A stretch of 64,000 nucleotides of DNA from Papaver somniferum (GCF_003573695.1 NC_039358.1:191060418-191124417); one strand, 5' to 3'; numbered from the stretch's first letter, positions 21,077 to 33,163 are shown. Notes: generated from the sequence alone by a model not told the origin. Translations and numbers: made by a program.

Positions 21077-24000
21077 TGTAGATGGGGAAAAATGATTTGC
21101 TGGTTTTTAAGGAATTGAGGAGACTCCTCGAACCGAGCGAAATGTTAAACCTCACACAGATGCACCGCTACAAAGGGGATGCTTTAGATTCGAGAGATCA
21201 ATCTGTAGTACTACGGCCTAAATCAACACAATGACCGTTCCAAAGTAAATTCGGTCACAAGAGAGGATGGGTTGATCTGTAGGAGGGAAGCTAAGAAATA
21301 TGTGGGATCAATGGTAATCAAAGATTATGGGTATGTGAATTCTGAATACGATAAGCTCTGAGTGATTGAAATTGCTCAATTGAGAGTAGTTGCTCAATTG
21401 ATGAGTTGATGATCTCGTGTTGTTAGTTTGACGTGAGATTAATGATACTGATGATGATTCAATCATGATTCAGAGACTTATTTATATTGCTGGAATTGTA
21501 GACACCATGATTCCATGAAGTGTGACAGTTGATGGAATCAAGGAGTGGGGAAGTGGAGATCATGTTTGAAACCAGTTGCTAAACGTGTGGAGACTTGGTC
21601 GATTTTCCACCCACTACCTCGTGAATTCCTTCAACTGATTGCACGACTTTCTCACATTCCATCGTGTATTTGAACACACGTGTCGTAGACCGCCAGACCA
21701 AAGCCCTAAGTGATATCCCTCCAAGTGACACGATTGACGTCTCGTGGTTTGTTTGTCAATTGATGACTTCGTGGTTTGATGGGACGATGAGTCCATGTAG
21801 TCGTTGAGTTGAACATGATGTTCTGAAACTCGTGAATTGAACATGTCATGAGACAGAGGTATAGTTCTTTTGATGAAGTGAGCAAGTATTGCTCATTCGG
21901 TGGATCGTTGAATATTGATTGTTGAACCAATATTCCTTGGTTTGAACAAATATTTATCATCTGAGCAAGTGTTGCTCATGTGATGAATTGTTGAATATTT
22001 GATCGTCTGAGCATGTGTTGCTCGTCTGATGGATTATTGGCAACGTACCAAAATATTAATTCGAATACTGGTCGTTGAACCGAGCATAATTAATAAAATT
22101 AATGACCATGAGGTCGTCATAAAATTATTAGGGTTAGAATCTGGAATGATGATCCTTGGATTCAGAAACCCTAATTTGATCAGTTGATGATCAATTCATG
22201 GTTCGTCAGAATTTCAACCATGGGACGAAGGAGGGAGCAATTACATGGGACCGTGGATCAACCATGTAGTTTCCATATGCTCTCGTGAGAAAATACGAAG
22301 AACTCCTGAAGAGTTGACGATTTGTTGGTGAAAGAATGATTAAATGCTGGTTTAATCATTTATTCGAAAATGCTCGTCTGAGCCTTAGGTGAGAAAACCT
22401 AATTAATTATGACGAGGCGAGGGACCGACCATGGAGTCATGAAACCGGCCCTGGGTTGTCCCGTGACCGCCTGACGATCACTTCATGAAAATCCAAAGTG
22501 TTTGGGAAAGTTTTGGACCTAATACGAGCAATTGTGCAAATTAGGTCAAAACTGTGAAAATTGATGGGACCGGCTTCCGTGAGACAAAGAGACAATCTTG
22601 ATCGGTCAAGATAGTGTGATCGTTTCCCCAAGGCATCCGCGTCTCAGTTCGAGAATTTTGATATTTTCTGGCGTGCAATTGAGCATCCATTCGAGAAAAT
22701 ATGTCAAAATTAGGGTTTCGACGAAACTGAGGAAAACACCATGAGATGATGAAAAATAATTATATAATAAGGAATGAGGAGGCGTGGGACCGCTTTGGTC
22801 AAGGCATGGTCGGCCGGCCGCGACCACGGTCCCGTGGTGCCTTTTCTTTAATTTTATAATATTTTGATGATTTTATGAAAAATTCATGAATTTTGAGAAA
22901 TTTGATGAATTTTGGGAGTTTCCATGAATTGAAGGAGTTTTCATGAGTTCAAGGAAGCAAAAAAAATTAAAATAATAAAAAAAGGGCGTGTGGGACCGGG
23001 GAAGGCATGGCCGGCCGTCTAGGGCCCGGTCCCACGAGTTTTCCTAATTTTATAATGATTTTAGGTATTTTGATGATTTGAGGGAATTTTTCCTAATTTG
23101 AGAGAAATACCATGAAATCAAGGAATTTGATGAATTCAAGGAAAACTAATAATAAAATAATAAAACAAAGGGGCGTGTGGGACCGTCTAGGGCATGGCCG
23201 GCCGTCCAAGGCCCGGTCCCACAAGTTTTCATAATTTATTTTATTTTATTATTATTTGATGATTTGTGCAAAAATACCATGAAATCAAGGAGTTTTTTCA
23301 TGAAATTAGAGAAATAATAATAATAATAATAATAAAATAATAAGGGACCGTGGGTGTGGGGCCGGTTGGCCAATGGTCACGCCCCACATTCCTTTCTTTA
23401 ATTTTATATTATTTTTTACGGAATTATGGAAGTACCATGAAACCGAGGAGTTTCCTCAAGACGAAGGAGATTTGATAAAATGAGAGATTTTTCATCAAAT
23501 CATGGAAAATAATAAAAATGCATTAAAAATATAAAACTGGTGTGGGATTGACCACGACACGTTCGGTCGGTTGTGTGTCCGTGCTCCCAATACCCTGGTC
23601 AATATTTTTAATTATTTATTATTTTCTTCTCTATTTTGCATAGGTTCATCGTTTCGTTGTATTTTTGAAATACTCGTTCGTGCGGTGACTGTTAGTGTAT
23701 CATCGTTGAATACACCTTCACCATTTTAATCGGGGCTTACTTAGAGATAGCTCAGACGCCCAGTTGTTGATTATTTATTACTAATTGTGGAATTCAGTAG
23801 AGAATAATTCACAAAACTGAGTAATAAGATGTTTATTATTAATTCATAGGATCAGCTGAGGATTGGACTACGAATTCAGAATAATAAAGTGAGCATTACA
23901 ATTCCATGGTATCGTATATTCGACCATAGAATCAGAGTAATTTAGGTTTATCTATTACCATTTATGAGACCAGTTGTGGGTTCGATCATAAAATCGGAGT

Positions 24001-24537
24001 AATGAGATAATATAGTTATTGCTATTCTATGAGATCAAGCTGTGGATTCGATCATAGAATCAGAACAATTGTTATTGTCATTCCATGGGACCAGTCGTGG
24101 ATTCAACCATGAGACAGGAGCGATTGTAATTAGGAATAATTAAATTTGTGGCTCTATACTAGCATAACAAGCTGTCTAGGAGCATTAATTATCCTGATAC
24201 GAGCTTGCCGGTAAGTCATATCCTTTATATAGTCAGGGTAAACTTGTTGTTTGTTCCTGAAGACGTTATCGCTCTATACTAGCAGAGCAAGCTGTCTAGG
24301 AGCCGTCCATCTCGTGATGCTATATAGAAATAATCACTGAAAGTATTCAGTATTCATGAGATATGCCGTTGTCCAGTCGTGAGACTACATATCTACATGT
24401 ACTCTGAGAGAAAGTACTCTCCGTTGAGAATTCGATGAGAGACCCGTGTCTCGATACTCACGTCTGATTGCGGAATCAAACCTTCACATAATTATGAGTT
24501 TACAAATTTATCCCTTGTTGAAAATCCACCATCTACA
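21077..24537 (-). repeat. 5' LTR of element B (3.46 kb)
   Basis: It has the same termini and internal order as the 3' LTR at 9374-12880, with shorter microsatellite and small indels. Its right end (24537) is the element's outer end, followed by CCGTG, the target duplication. Confidence 0.9.
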
Positions 24538-25594
24538 CCGTGCTCCCAGCACCCTGGTCAATATTTTTAATTATTTATTATTTTCTTCCCTATTTTGCAT
24601 AGGTTCATCGTTTCGTTGTATTTTGAAATACTCGTTCGTGCGGTGACTGTTAGTGCATTGTCGTTGAATACACTTTCACCATATATATCGGGGATTACTT
24701 AGAGGTAGCTTAGACGCCCTGTTGTTGATTATTTATTACTAATTGTGGAATTCAGTGGAGAATAATTCACAAAACTGAGTAATAAGATGTTTATTATTAA
24801 TTCATAGGATCAGCTGAGGATTTGACTACGAATTCAGAATAATAAAGTGAGCATTACAATTCCATGGGATCGTAGATTCGACCATAGAATCGGAGTAATT
24901 AAAGTTTATCTATTACCATTTATGAGACCAGATGTGGATTCGATCATGAAATCGGAGTAATGAGATAATATAGTTATTGCTATTCTATGAGATCAAGCCG
25001 TGGATTCGATCATAGAATCAGAACAATTGTTTATTTCCATTCCATGGGACCAGTCGTGGATTCAACCATGGAATATGAGCAATTTTTATTGCCATTCCAT
25101 GGGACCAGTCGTGGATTCGACCATGGAATAGGAGCAATAATAGATTATTCTGGGAATTCAGTAGTGAATGTCACGACATAATTAATCTTAATTAGGAATA
25201 ATTAACTTTCTGGCTCTATACTAGCAGAGCAAGCTGTCTAGGAGCATTAATTATCCCGATATGAGCTTGTCGGTAAGTCATATCCTTTATATAGTCAGGG
25301 TAAACTCGTTGTTTGTTCCTGAAGACGTTATCGCTCTATACTAGTAGAGAAAGCTGTCTAGGAGCCGTCCATCTCGTGATACTATATAGAAATAATCACT
25401 GAAAGTGTTCAGTGTTCATGAGATATGCCGTTGTCCAGTCGTGAGACTACATATCTACATGTATTCTGAGAGAAAGTACTCTCCGTTGAGTTCGATGAGA
25501 GACCCGTGTCTCAATACTCACGTCTGATTGCTGGATCAGAGCTTATAATTATGAGTTCACGATTTTAGCCCTTGTCGAAAATCCACCATCTACA
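24538..25594 (-). repeat. Tat-type LTR fragment, right piece, interrupted by element B
   Basis: It continues the LTR broken at 9373 and ends in CCATCTACA at 25594. It is nearly identical to 36571-37632, the LTR of F, and is followed by the same RT sequence, so it is part of a duplicated segment rather than an independent insertion. It carries six of the 60-bp palindromic units, against five in the LTRs of B. Confidence 0.85.
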
Positions 25595-26154
25595 GACGCA
25601 TGCCTTTTGGGTTGTGTAATGCACCCGCTACTTTTCAACGTTGAATGATGAGTATCTTTTCTGACATGGTAGATAAATTACTTGAAATCTTCATGGATGA
25701 TTTTTCTGTCTTTGGGTCGTCTTTCGATGAATGTTTGTACCATCTTACTCTTGTGTTAATTCGATGTAAAGAAAAGAATTTGGTTTTGAACTGGGAAAAA
25801 TGTCATTTCATGGTTAACTCGGGCATCAATCTAGGGCATATCATTTCTGAAAAAAGCATAAAAGTGGAAAAAGCCAAAGTTGATCTCATTCAAAACTTGC
25901 CTCAACCTCGCTATTTGAGGGAGATAAGGTCATTCTTGGGACATGCCTGTTTTTATCGGCGATTCATCAAAGATTTTAGTAAAATTTCAAGACCCCTGTG
26001 TAGTCTTCTCGCAAAAGATGTTGCATTTGTCTTTGATGATGCTTGTAAGGAAGCATGGGATAAATTGAAAGCTCTTCTCACATCTGCCCCTATAGTCAGA
26101 CCACCCGATTGGACCTTACCATTTGAAATTATGTGTGATGTGTCTGACTATGCT
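25595..26154 (+). pseudogene. Athila-type reverse transcriptase fragment (duplicate)
   Basis: It reads PFGLCNAPATFQ, then a TGA stop at 25642-25644, then a 170-codon frame with the catalytic FMDDFSVFG and the RT thumb (SFLGHACFYRRFI). It starts exactly at a Tat LTR end and stops at 26154, where element F leader sequence begins. The longer copy at 37633 has the same start and the same TGA, so the two copies share one already broken ancestor. Confidence 0.85.
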
Positions 26155-27186
26155 TGAAGTTCCGCCACCACCTGATCGCCGCCGCCGGCGACCAACTTCC
26201 GGCCGACCAGGTGCGTGCGTTTTTTTTTTTTTTTGATGTTTGCTGATGTTGTGACCTTCATGAGTTTTTCATGTTTTGATCATGATGAAACCATATACAT
26301 GTGTGTATATATTGGTACGAGTTTTATGAAAACCCTCGTTTTTGAAAACGTATGTTCGTTCGATCGTTAGTTTTGAAAACTAACTATAATCCCTGATTTA
26401 GGAGAGATTTTTTTTTTTAATATATGAACTTAGGTCCAGTGATAAAACTTAGCGTATGAGCTTTCATGTGTACCACGGTTTTATCATAAAAGGAGTAAAT
26501 TTTCACGAAATCGAAATAATCCTTCGTTTTAAAGGCAAATTACGACGACTCGAAGGGTTCATATGATGAACTTGTGTCCAGTGATAAATTTTTCTTATGA
26601 TCTTTCATGTAAATACAAAACTTTATCATATGTATAAATTGTGAGCTTTCACAGTGTTTTGAAATAAACCTTCGTTTTAAAGACAAATAACGACGATACG
26701 AAGGAAAAATAGTTTTTTTTTCATATATATGCAGCCGTGACATATATTGTGCAAAATATAATGATATATTTTATTTTCATGATTTTGTTTTCATTAAATA
26801 AAATCCTTGAGAGTTTATGTATGCAAGTTGCATTAATTGCTGCTTTTTTCGAAAAATCAAAGCGTGTGTTTTGAGGAACCTTCGAAGATAGACAATATAT
26901 TTATAATGAAATTTTTTATTGTTATAAACTTCATAGGTCAGTTGTGTGAATGTTCACATCATGAAAATTGTGTCCGTGATTTTATGAAAAATCAGTTTCG
27001 GAAATTAATTAAAGTTTCGTTCGTTTTTGCAGTTTTTGAGGAGACGAACGATTTTGAGGTGTTAACTCTTACGGCATAACTACTACCATTAGTAGAATTG
27101 TGAAGAGGTAAGAGTTCAGAGTTACCTTTTTTGCTGATGTTGGTTTTCTTACATAGTAGTAATCTTTGATCTTCGGGTTTCAGAAA
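26155..27186 (+). other. Leader of the antisense genes in element F, 5' end truncated
   Basis: It is colinear with and highly similar to 13285-14342 in element B. The donor CCAG|GTGCGT is intact at about 26210. The acceptor TTTTTGCAG ends near 27030, followed by a short exon to 27107, an intron at 27108-27183 (GTAAGAG...TTTCAG), and the ATG at 27187. The TATA box and first part of the leader exon are missing because the element is cut at 26155. Confidence 0.6.
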
Positions 27187-27744
27187 ATGTTGACCAACAA
27201 CAACAGCAATTACGATTACTGGTATTCCGCTTCTTCCTCTGGCTCTTATGATGAGGATTCTGATGCTCTTGTAGCGAAATCAAAGGCTAGGGTTCCCCAT
27301 GAAGGGGCAAAGTCTAATGTTCCCTTGGGTGAGCGAAGAGTCTCTTTTTCTGAACTCAAGAAAAGAGGAGTTGAAGACAAAAAGGAGGATGTCCGTCAAC
27401 GTGAGAAAGATCGCACCCGGCGTAAGAGACAGAGGGTTGAGGAGAAGCGTCGATTCTTGGATGGATTGCCTTATGATTCTGATGCTGATGCTTCTGAAGA
27501 AGAGATCACATGGGAACCATCCGAGCGTTACATTAAGCCTGATCTATATGAAAGAGAGCATCAGAGGATGATGAAGAAAATTGAAGCTGAAGCTGCAGCA
27601 GAAGATGACTCGGATTCAGATGATGATGATATTATCTTCCATCCACCATACTTCACCAATGATTCTGACAGTGACTCTGAAGAAGATGATTCCGAGAAGG
27701 ATAGTGACGATGAATCTGACAATTCGGATGAGTCCGACGAGTAG
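27187..27744 (+). CDS. Antisense acidic charged ORF of element F
   Basis: This intact 185-codon frame starts three bases after a splice acceptor and occupies the place where B has its PMD exon. The N-terminus is Asn/Ser/Tyr-rich; residues about 60-95 are strongly basic and helical (RQREKDRTRRKRQRVEEKRR, a possible nuclear signal or coiled coil); the last 45 residues are almost all Asp, Ser and Glu. I recognise no family. Low-complexity acidic and basic blocks suggest a nuclear, nucleic-acid or chromatin-associated protein, but this is composition only. It has its own stop and no clear splice donor at the end, so it looks like a single coding exon. Confidence 0.55.
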   Translation: MLTNNNSNYDYWYSASSSGSYDEDSDALVAKSKARVPHEGAKSNVPLGERRVSFSELKKRGVEDKKEDVRQREKDRTRRKRQRVEEKRRFLDGLPYDSDADASEEEITWEPSERYIKPDLYEREHQRMMKKIEAEAAAEDDSDSDDDDIIFHPPYFTNDSDSDSEEDDSEKDSDDESDNSDESDE

Positions 27745-28243
27745 TTTTACTTCCATCTTCTTTAAACGTTAGAGCATTCCCTTTTAGTCTTCATAGTGGA
27801 TATCTTTATTTTGACTGTTTAAATGACTTTACTTCAATTAGACTTTTCTTTTGAATGATGAACATTTTGTTAACGTCGATTTCTTCTAATCCATGACATC
27901 GACCAATGTCCATACATCCAAATTCATCATGAATTGTCGATTTTCATGAGAAGTAACATAACACACGGCTGAGAATTCATGACGTGTACAAGGCCGCGTG
28001 GCCTATCCTTTGACCCGTGATGTTCAGTCCCCAGTGAGTTATTTTCCTCCGCGTCTTTAGTATCGATCTTTGAAGCCTAGGGTTTCAGTGAAACTCGTAA
28101 CTGAGTTGACTATTCGCGAGTGATGACTATCGCATGGTATATATATCTTCAAGACTCCAAATCTATGATCCACGCAAATATTTCTTCTATTCCTGAGTCA
28201 GTTTCATCGTGCAGAGAAGTTTTGATCCTACCTTCTTGCCGTC
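27745..28243 (+). promoter_or_regulatory. Spacer with promoter of the second antisense gene of element F
   Basis: It separates the acidic ORF from the next antisense gene. TATATATA at 28138-28145 followed by about 75 bp of C/T-rich leader and the ATG at 28244 is a plausible core promoter. Apart from that I see no gene. Confidence 0.45.
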
Positions 28244-29240
28244 ATGTCGAGCAATAGCATTTCTTCTCAAGATGATCTTCAGTCGAAGCGTGAAATAACA
28301 ACGTCTATCTCAGTAAGTTGTACACTTCTTCTTCTTCTCCTTTCTTGTCTCTGTTCGATCGAGATTGTTGATCACAAGAGAATGATTTGTCATAGGACTG
28401 TAAGAAGAATGCTACTCCTCATAATGCAAGGCCTAAGCGGACTGTTAGAGCTCCTGCCCGGTATGGATCGGCTCGTGCTGAAGCTGGATTGTCTGTAAGT
28501 AAACCTATGACTCTTGAGATTGTACTGAGTCCCGGGATTAACACTCCTTTGTTTCATCGTAGGCGGATGTCCGTGTCGTCATCGATGTTAGACGAAGAAA
28601 GAGTGGAAAGTCCGTGACCGTGGTTGAGGTTGAGGAAAGCAGCAACCAAGCATGTGAAGATTCTGCAGGATCCGTGGAGACTGGAGACAGTGTCAATGTT
28701 CGTGAATACCCAACCATTGGACTCTTATTCGAAGCTCCATTGATTAATACCTTCCCAGACAATGAAGTGGTCGGTGGATTCATGATTCCCAAATGTCATA
28801 CGCCTCTGTACACCAAGATTTGGAAGAGGTATGGTCACATTGCTACCACAGAAGTGTGGAAAGGTTTTATTCTAACTCTTTTAACCAGGGTAGCGGGGCT
28901 ATTGCCGATCATCGACGAAATGAACCAGATGCATTTGCGAGACGTCAAAAACCATGAACTGCACAAATGGGATGAAATGATCTCGAATTGTGAGATATTG
29001 CGATTCAATGTAAGCTGGCTCCGTCGTCGTCTTGAGATAATCAAGGTTCATAAGGCGGCAGAGGCTGCCGATGCAATTTCCATGAATGTCGCTTTACTGG
29101 ATGAGGAGAGGATACTGGATCTGGAGTCAGCAAGGGTTGAGAAAGTGGTCGAAGACTTGAAGGCAAAGACCAAGATTTTTCAGAAGAAGCTTGACGAGGC
29201 TTCTTACAGGGATTATCCGTTGCTGGATGGTTTGCTCTGA
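28244..29240 (+). CDS. Second antisense gene of element F, three exons, shared C-terminal domain
   Basis: Exons 28244-28312, 28396-28494 and 28563-29240 are joined by two phase-0 introns (GTAAGT...CATAG and GTAAGT...CGTAG). The product is 281 residues with no visible break. The first two exons give a short Ser-rich and then Arg/Lys/Ala-rich part. Exon 3 has the same domain as the last PMD exon of B: EYPTIGLLFEAP, GGFMIPK, LYTKIWKRYGH and FNVSWLRRRLEIIK, then a coiled-coil-like tail. The family is unknown to me. It converges on the integrase end of the sense gene, 195 bp away. In B the same domain belongs to the PMD gene, so it has been either split off here or fused there. Confidence 0.65.
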
Positions 29241-29434
29241 GTGAGTATTTGTGGTTGTTTTTTTTGAATAAATCTGAGTTTCTAGTTAAGTGAAACAGTT
29301 GATCATGGTATGAACGAATTTTTCTCATTTATGAAATGTTTAATGAAAAAAGGAGCATTCACATGCTCTTTGGAGGAATGAAATTACATTTTTGAAAATG
29401 CTTGAAATGATGAAGAGGTAGTTTGTTTCATGGA

Positions 29435-30334
29435 TCAGGCATAATAAGCTTTGAGCCATTTGTCATTGATGATGTTTCCTTCCTTTCCTCCATCGATTGC
29501 TAAAATTTTGTAGTATCCGCTAGACACTGCTTTGATAACAACATACGGTCCTTCCCATTTAGGAGAGAATTTAGCAGCAGACATGTCTTGTTGAATGTGC
29601 TTTGCCGTCTTTAATACCAAATCTCTTACTTGAAATGTTCGAGGTCTTACCATTTTGTTGTAGGCTCTGGAGATCCTCTGTTTGTAAGCTTCCACATATT
29701 TTTCCACCTTGGTTCTCCTTGATTCAAGCATATCTAGCTCAGCGATTCTTGATCTGGAGATTTCAGCCTCATCCCATTGTACACCACTGGATGCTGCAAT
29801 TCTGGCTAAGGGAACTTTGATTTCTGCTGGAAGTATGGCGTCGGCTCCATAGACAAGGGAATATGGCGAAGTACAGACCGAGCTCCTTGGTGCATTTCTG
29901 TAAGCCCATAGAGCCAAGGGTAATTGCTCATGCCATGATCTAAGATTGTCATAAATCGTCCGACTGATAATCCTGATCAAAGTCTTGTTGGTACTTTCTG
30001 CTTGACCATTTCCTTGTGGATAGTAAGGCGTGGAGAAGATTTGCTTGATCCCATATTTATTGAGCAGCTTCTCAACATCTTGATTGGAAAAAGGAGTTCC
30101 GTTATCTGTGATGATATGCTTAGGAACTCCGAATCTGCATATTATGTGCTCTTTGATGAAGGCGGCAATCGTAACTCCAGTGGTGCTTCGAAGAGGAATA
30201 GCTTCGACCCACTTGGTGAAGTACTCTGTCGCAGTGATGATGTATTCATGTTGTTTTGAAGATGTTGGATTGATCTTCCCAATGATATCTAGTCCCCAGC
30301 TGTATAATGGCCATGGACTATTCACAGAATTCAA
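29435..30334 (-). pseudogene. Element F integrase catalytic core and C-terminal tail
   Basis: The 299-codon frame has the DDE residues in WGLDIIG, TDNGTPF and GQAESTNKT, the family motif WAYRNAPRSS, and the C-terminal tail (VRDLVLK...KWEGPYVV...GYYKI...KWLKAYYA) that B, D and H retain on its own. It would insert element DNA into the genome. It is separated from its zinc finger by a frameshift in a run of eight T residues at about 30342-30349, so the polyprotein is broken there. The frame itself is intact. Confidence 0.85.
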
Positions 30335-30869
30335 CGGGAGAAAAAAAATGTGTGGATGACATTACCATGGGTTTGGCATTGGTGACACCTCTGAACGTGT
30401 GCGGCTGCATCATCTTCCATGGGTGGCCAATAATATTTCTCATGAATTTGAAGAAATAGTTTCCTCTTTCCTTGATGTTCTCCATCATGTACTTCCTTCA
30501 AGATTGTAGGGATTTCATGTTCGGTTAAGCACCTCAGTAAATTCCCACCAAAGCTTTTGTGGTATAAGATCCCATCGAGATAGACGAATCTCTTAGCTTT
30601 CTGAATGAGTTTGAATGCTTGCTTCTTTTCCAGTGGTAGTTCGTTATCCGGAGGTATTTGATGTAAGGCTCCTTCCAGTCCCCAGTGTGGTGGACTGTCA
30701 AAACCTTCAGGTGATGAGGAGGTGTTTGGCAATCAGGACAAGATCCTTGTAAAGATCTTGACTGAGTTTCCATGGATGGCCAGTAGTATCTCATTCTTTG
30801 AAGCTTTCTGTAAAGTGTTACCACTAACGTTTTCCCGCAGATTTCTTCATGTATGCGCTTGAGTTGTTC
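30335..30869 (-). pseudogene. Element F integrase zinc-binding region, two HHCC-like modules in tandem
   Basis: The first module (30866 to about 30735) reads RIHEEICGKT, RYYWPSM, CPDCQ. After a frame change near 30735 a second module (to about 30350) reads YLDGILYHKSFGGNLLRCL, EVHDGEHQGKRK, KYYWPPMEDDA, CHQCQ. Each keeps the final C-x2-C pair and the YYWP core. Integrases normally have one such domain. The first is preceded by a TAA at 30867-30869. The duplication may be a family trait or a local event in this copy. Confidence 0.65.
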
Positions 30870-31616
30870 TTACGCTTCGTTGCTCCCAAGACATCGTGAT
30901 AGAGATTCATCAGGATTTCGATAGTATAGTCCTCCACGGAGCAAGAAGTATTTCTTCAATTCTTTGAGGCTGACTTGGCCTTCTGAAACAGAGCTTCTCA
31001 ATTCATGAATAATGGGTGCTCGCCAATCGTTTGCTGGAATGTCTTCTATCTGAGTGAGCCAAGTTGAAGATACGGTACGCCTCTGTACAATGATCGTTTT
31101 CTCTGCTCCTTCAAATTGCAGCTTAGAGGCGAGAGTTGCTAGGCAATCAGCATGCCTATTGTTAGTCCGTCCAGTATGGACGATCGTTGCGTCAGCAAAA
31201 TAGGTCAACAGTCGCTGAGCTTCGGTTCTGAATGGAGCAAGTGTGATTTCCTTGAGAGAATACGTTCCATTCATTTGGTTGACCAATAATTTTGAATCCC
31301 CCCTTATCTCAAGGTGTGTTGCTCCTGCTTGCTTGGCCAAGGATAATCCTAATAGGAAGGCTTCATATTCTGCCGAGTTGTTGGTGCAGTGGAAATCTAA
31401 CTTGAACGAATGTGAGAAAATTTCACCAGATGGAGACACCATTACTATGCCCGCTCCTCCGGTGTCACTACTATGGGTGGCAGATCCATCAAAGTATAGA
31501 ATCCATGTTTCTTCCTTGATGACCAAGATGTCTGGGAATTCGTCGGGCACTTCTTCATGTAGTGTTGTTGTGTCTTCCCCTGGAAAAGCAGCGAGCAAGT
31601 CTGCGACCACTTGACC
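30870..31616 (-). pseudogene. Element F second RNase H (archaeal type)
   Basis: The 246-codon frame carries the RNase H catalytic set: D in LYFDGSATH, E in NNSAEYEAFLLGL, D in IRGDSKLLVNQ and D in NNRHADCLATLAS. A second RNase H of this kind after the usual gypsy RNase H is the hallmark of Tat-lineage elements. A stop codon (TAA at 31617-31619) separates it from the RT frame in the same phase, so it was once one polyprotein. Confidence 0.85.
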
Positions 31617-33154
31617 TTAGATGGCTTTAGGTGGCGTGCAAGCTATGTCAAATTCTGACATCTGGAGTAGCCACTTCGCTGGTCTCCCTATCAAGGATGG
31701 CTTTGATAGCAAGAACTTTACGGGATCAGCTTTTGAGATGATGACGACCCTGTTAGATAGTAAGTAATGTCTGAACTTCTGGATTGCATGTACCAATGCC
31801 AGGCATGCCCTTTCAACCTTTGGATATCGGAGTTGAGCATCTCTCATTGTGCGGTTGAAGTAGTAAATCGGTCGTTTGACGCCATCGTCGTCTTCCTGAG
31901 CGAGGACTGCGCCGATGGCGACGTCACTAGAGGCTGTGTAAAGAATCAGAGGTCGTCCCTGCACTGGAGACCTCATGACGGCCGGTGACAATAGTATCTG
32001 TTGTATTTTATGAAAATCTTCTTGTTGAACAGCTGTCCAGGTGAAGCTTGCTCCTTTCTTTAGCAGAGGTGTGAACGAAGCAATGAGTTGAGCTAATCCA
32101 GGAATGAAGCGTCGAGTATAATTTACCTTGCCCATAAAGATCCGTAGTTCCTTTACGGTACGTGGAGGAGGCATGGTGGTAATATCTTTTTCCTTGTATG
32201 GGTCGACTTTGATCCCTTCAGCCGTGACCAGGAATCCTAAGAATTTTCCGGAAGAAACTCCGAATGCACATTTTAAAGGATTCATTTTTAATTTGTATTC
32301 TCTGCATCTTTCAAACACCTGCCTTAGAACTTCGAGATGAGATGCTCGAGTCTTCGATTTTACCACCACATCATCAACATAGTCTTCTACTTGCTTGTGC
32401 ATCATGTCGTGGAATATGGCATTCATGGCTCGTTGATAGGTGGCACCAGCATTCTTTAATCCAAAGGGCATCACAGTGTAGTGAAAATTCCCAATGGGAG
32501 TACGGAACGCAGTCTTGTTGGCGTCATGTCCATACATCTTGATCTGGTTGTAACCACTATAACCGTCCATGAATGAGAACATACCGTGACTACTGGTTGC
32601 ATCGACGAGCATGTCAATGTTGGGTAGAGGAAAATCATCCTTTGGACAACATTTATTCAAGTTCGTGAAGTCGACACAACATCTGTTCTGACCATTTTTC
32701 TTCTTAACAGGTACCACATTTGCCAGCCACATTGGATGAAGAATAGGCTTGATGAACCCTGCTGCCAACAGTTTCTGGATTTCGACCTTGATTTGCTCCT
32801 CGACTTCGTGTCTAAATTGTCTGGGCGGTTGTTTGACAGCTTTGTAACCATGGACGATGTGCAGGTGATAGGTGACGAGTTTGTCATCCAGACCCGGCAT
32901 TTCTTCGTACGTCCAGGCGAAGACATCTTGATATTCTTTCAATAATTTTATCAGCTCGGTCCGCTCCTCTGGTGATAGTGTTGAACTGATCAGGATTGGC
33001 CTTGGATCGTCTTCAGTCCCAATGTTGATTGTTTCAAGACCGTCAGTGGTAGAGTCAGTGTCGTCCTGTAGTTGTCGTGGGGCATCCTGGACTTCTTCTT
33101 CAAGTGATATCTCACTCTGACACGATTCCTCATGGTGGGGAGACTTTTCATCGT
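31617..33154 (-). pseudogene. Element F reverse transcriptase and gypsy RNase H
   Basis: The open frame runs from about 33154 to a nonsense codon at 31617. The 441 residues from 32942 include RT motifs (CVDFTNLNKCCPKDDFPLP, FSFMDGYSGYNQI, MPFGLKNAGATYQRAMN, catalytic YVDDVVVKS, KFLGFLVTAEGI) and then the gypsy RNase H connection (FTWTAVQQEDF, PLILYTASSDVAIGAVL). The N-terminal extension is acidic. Length and motif order fit a full RT. It is separated from the protease by a stop and a frame change at about 33155-33175. Confidence 0.9.
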
Positions 33155-33163
33155 TCTATCCGA

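Larger units (their letters stand above)
9374..24537 (-). mobile_element. Element B: complete non-autonomous Tat-like Ty3/gypsy element, 15.2 kb
   Basis: Order on the minus strand: 5' LTR (24537-21077), primer site, gag, protease fused to an integrase tail, convergent antisense PMD gene, polypurine tract, 3' LTR (12880-9374). LTR ends are the inverted repeat TGTAGATGG/CCATCTACA. RT, RNase H and integrase core are missing, so it could move only with proteins supplied in trans. The insertion site lies inside another LTR of the same type. The primer site and position of the extra gene fit the Tat/Ogre lineage. Element H is a second copy. Confidence 0.85.

Noticed and set aside
27187..27744. Assigning the acidic ORF to a named chromatin factor
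   Set aside because: Only low-complexity acidic and basic composition supports it; no family signature.
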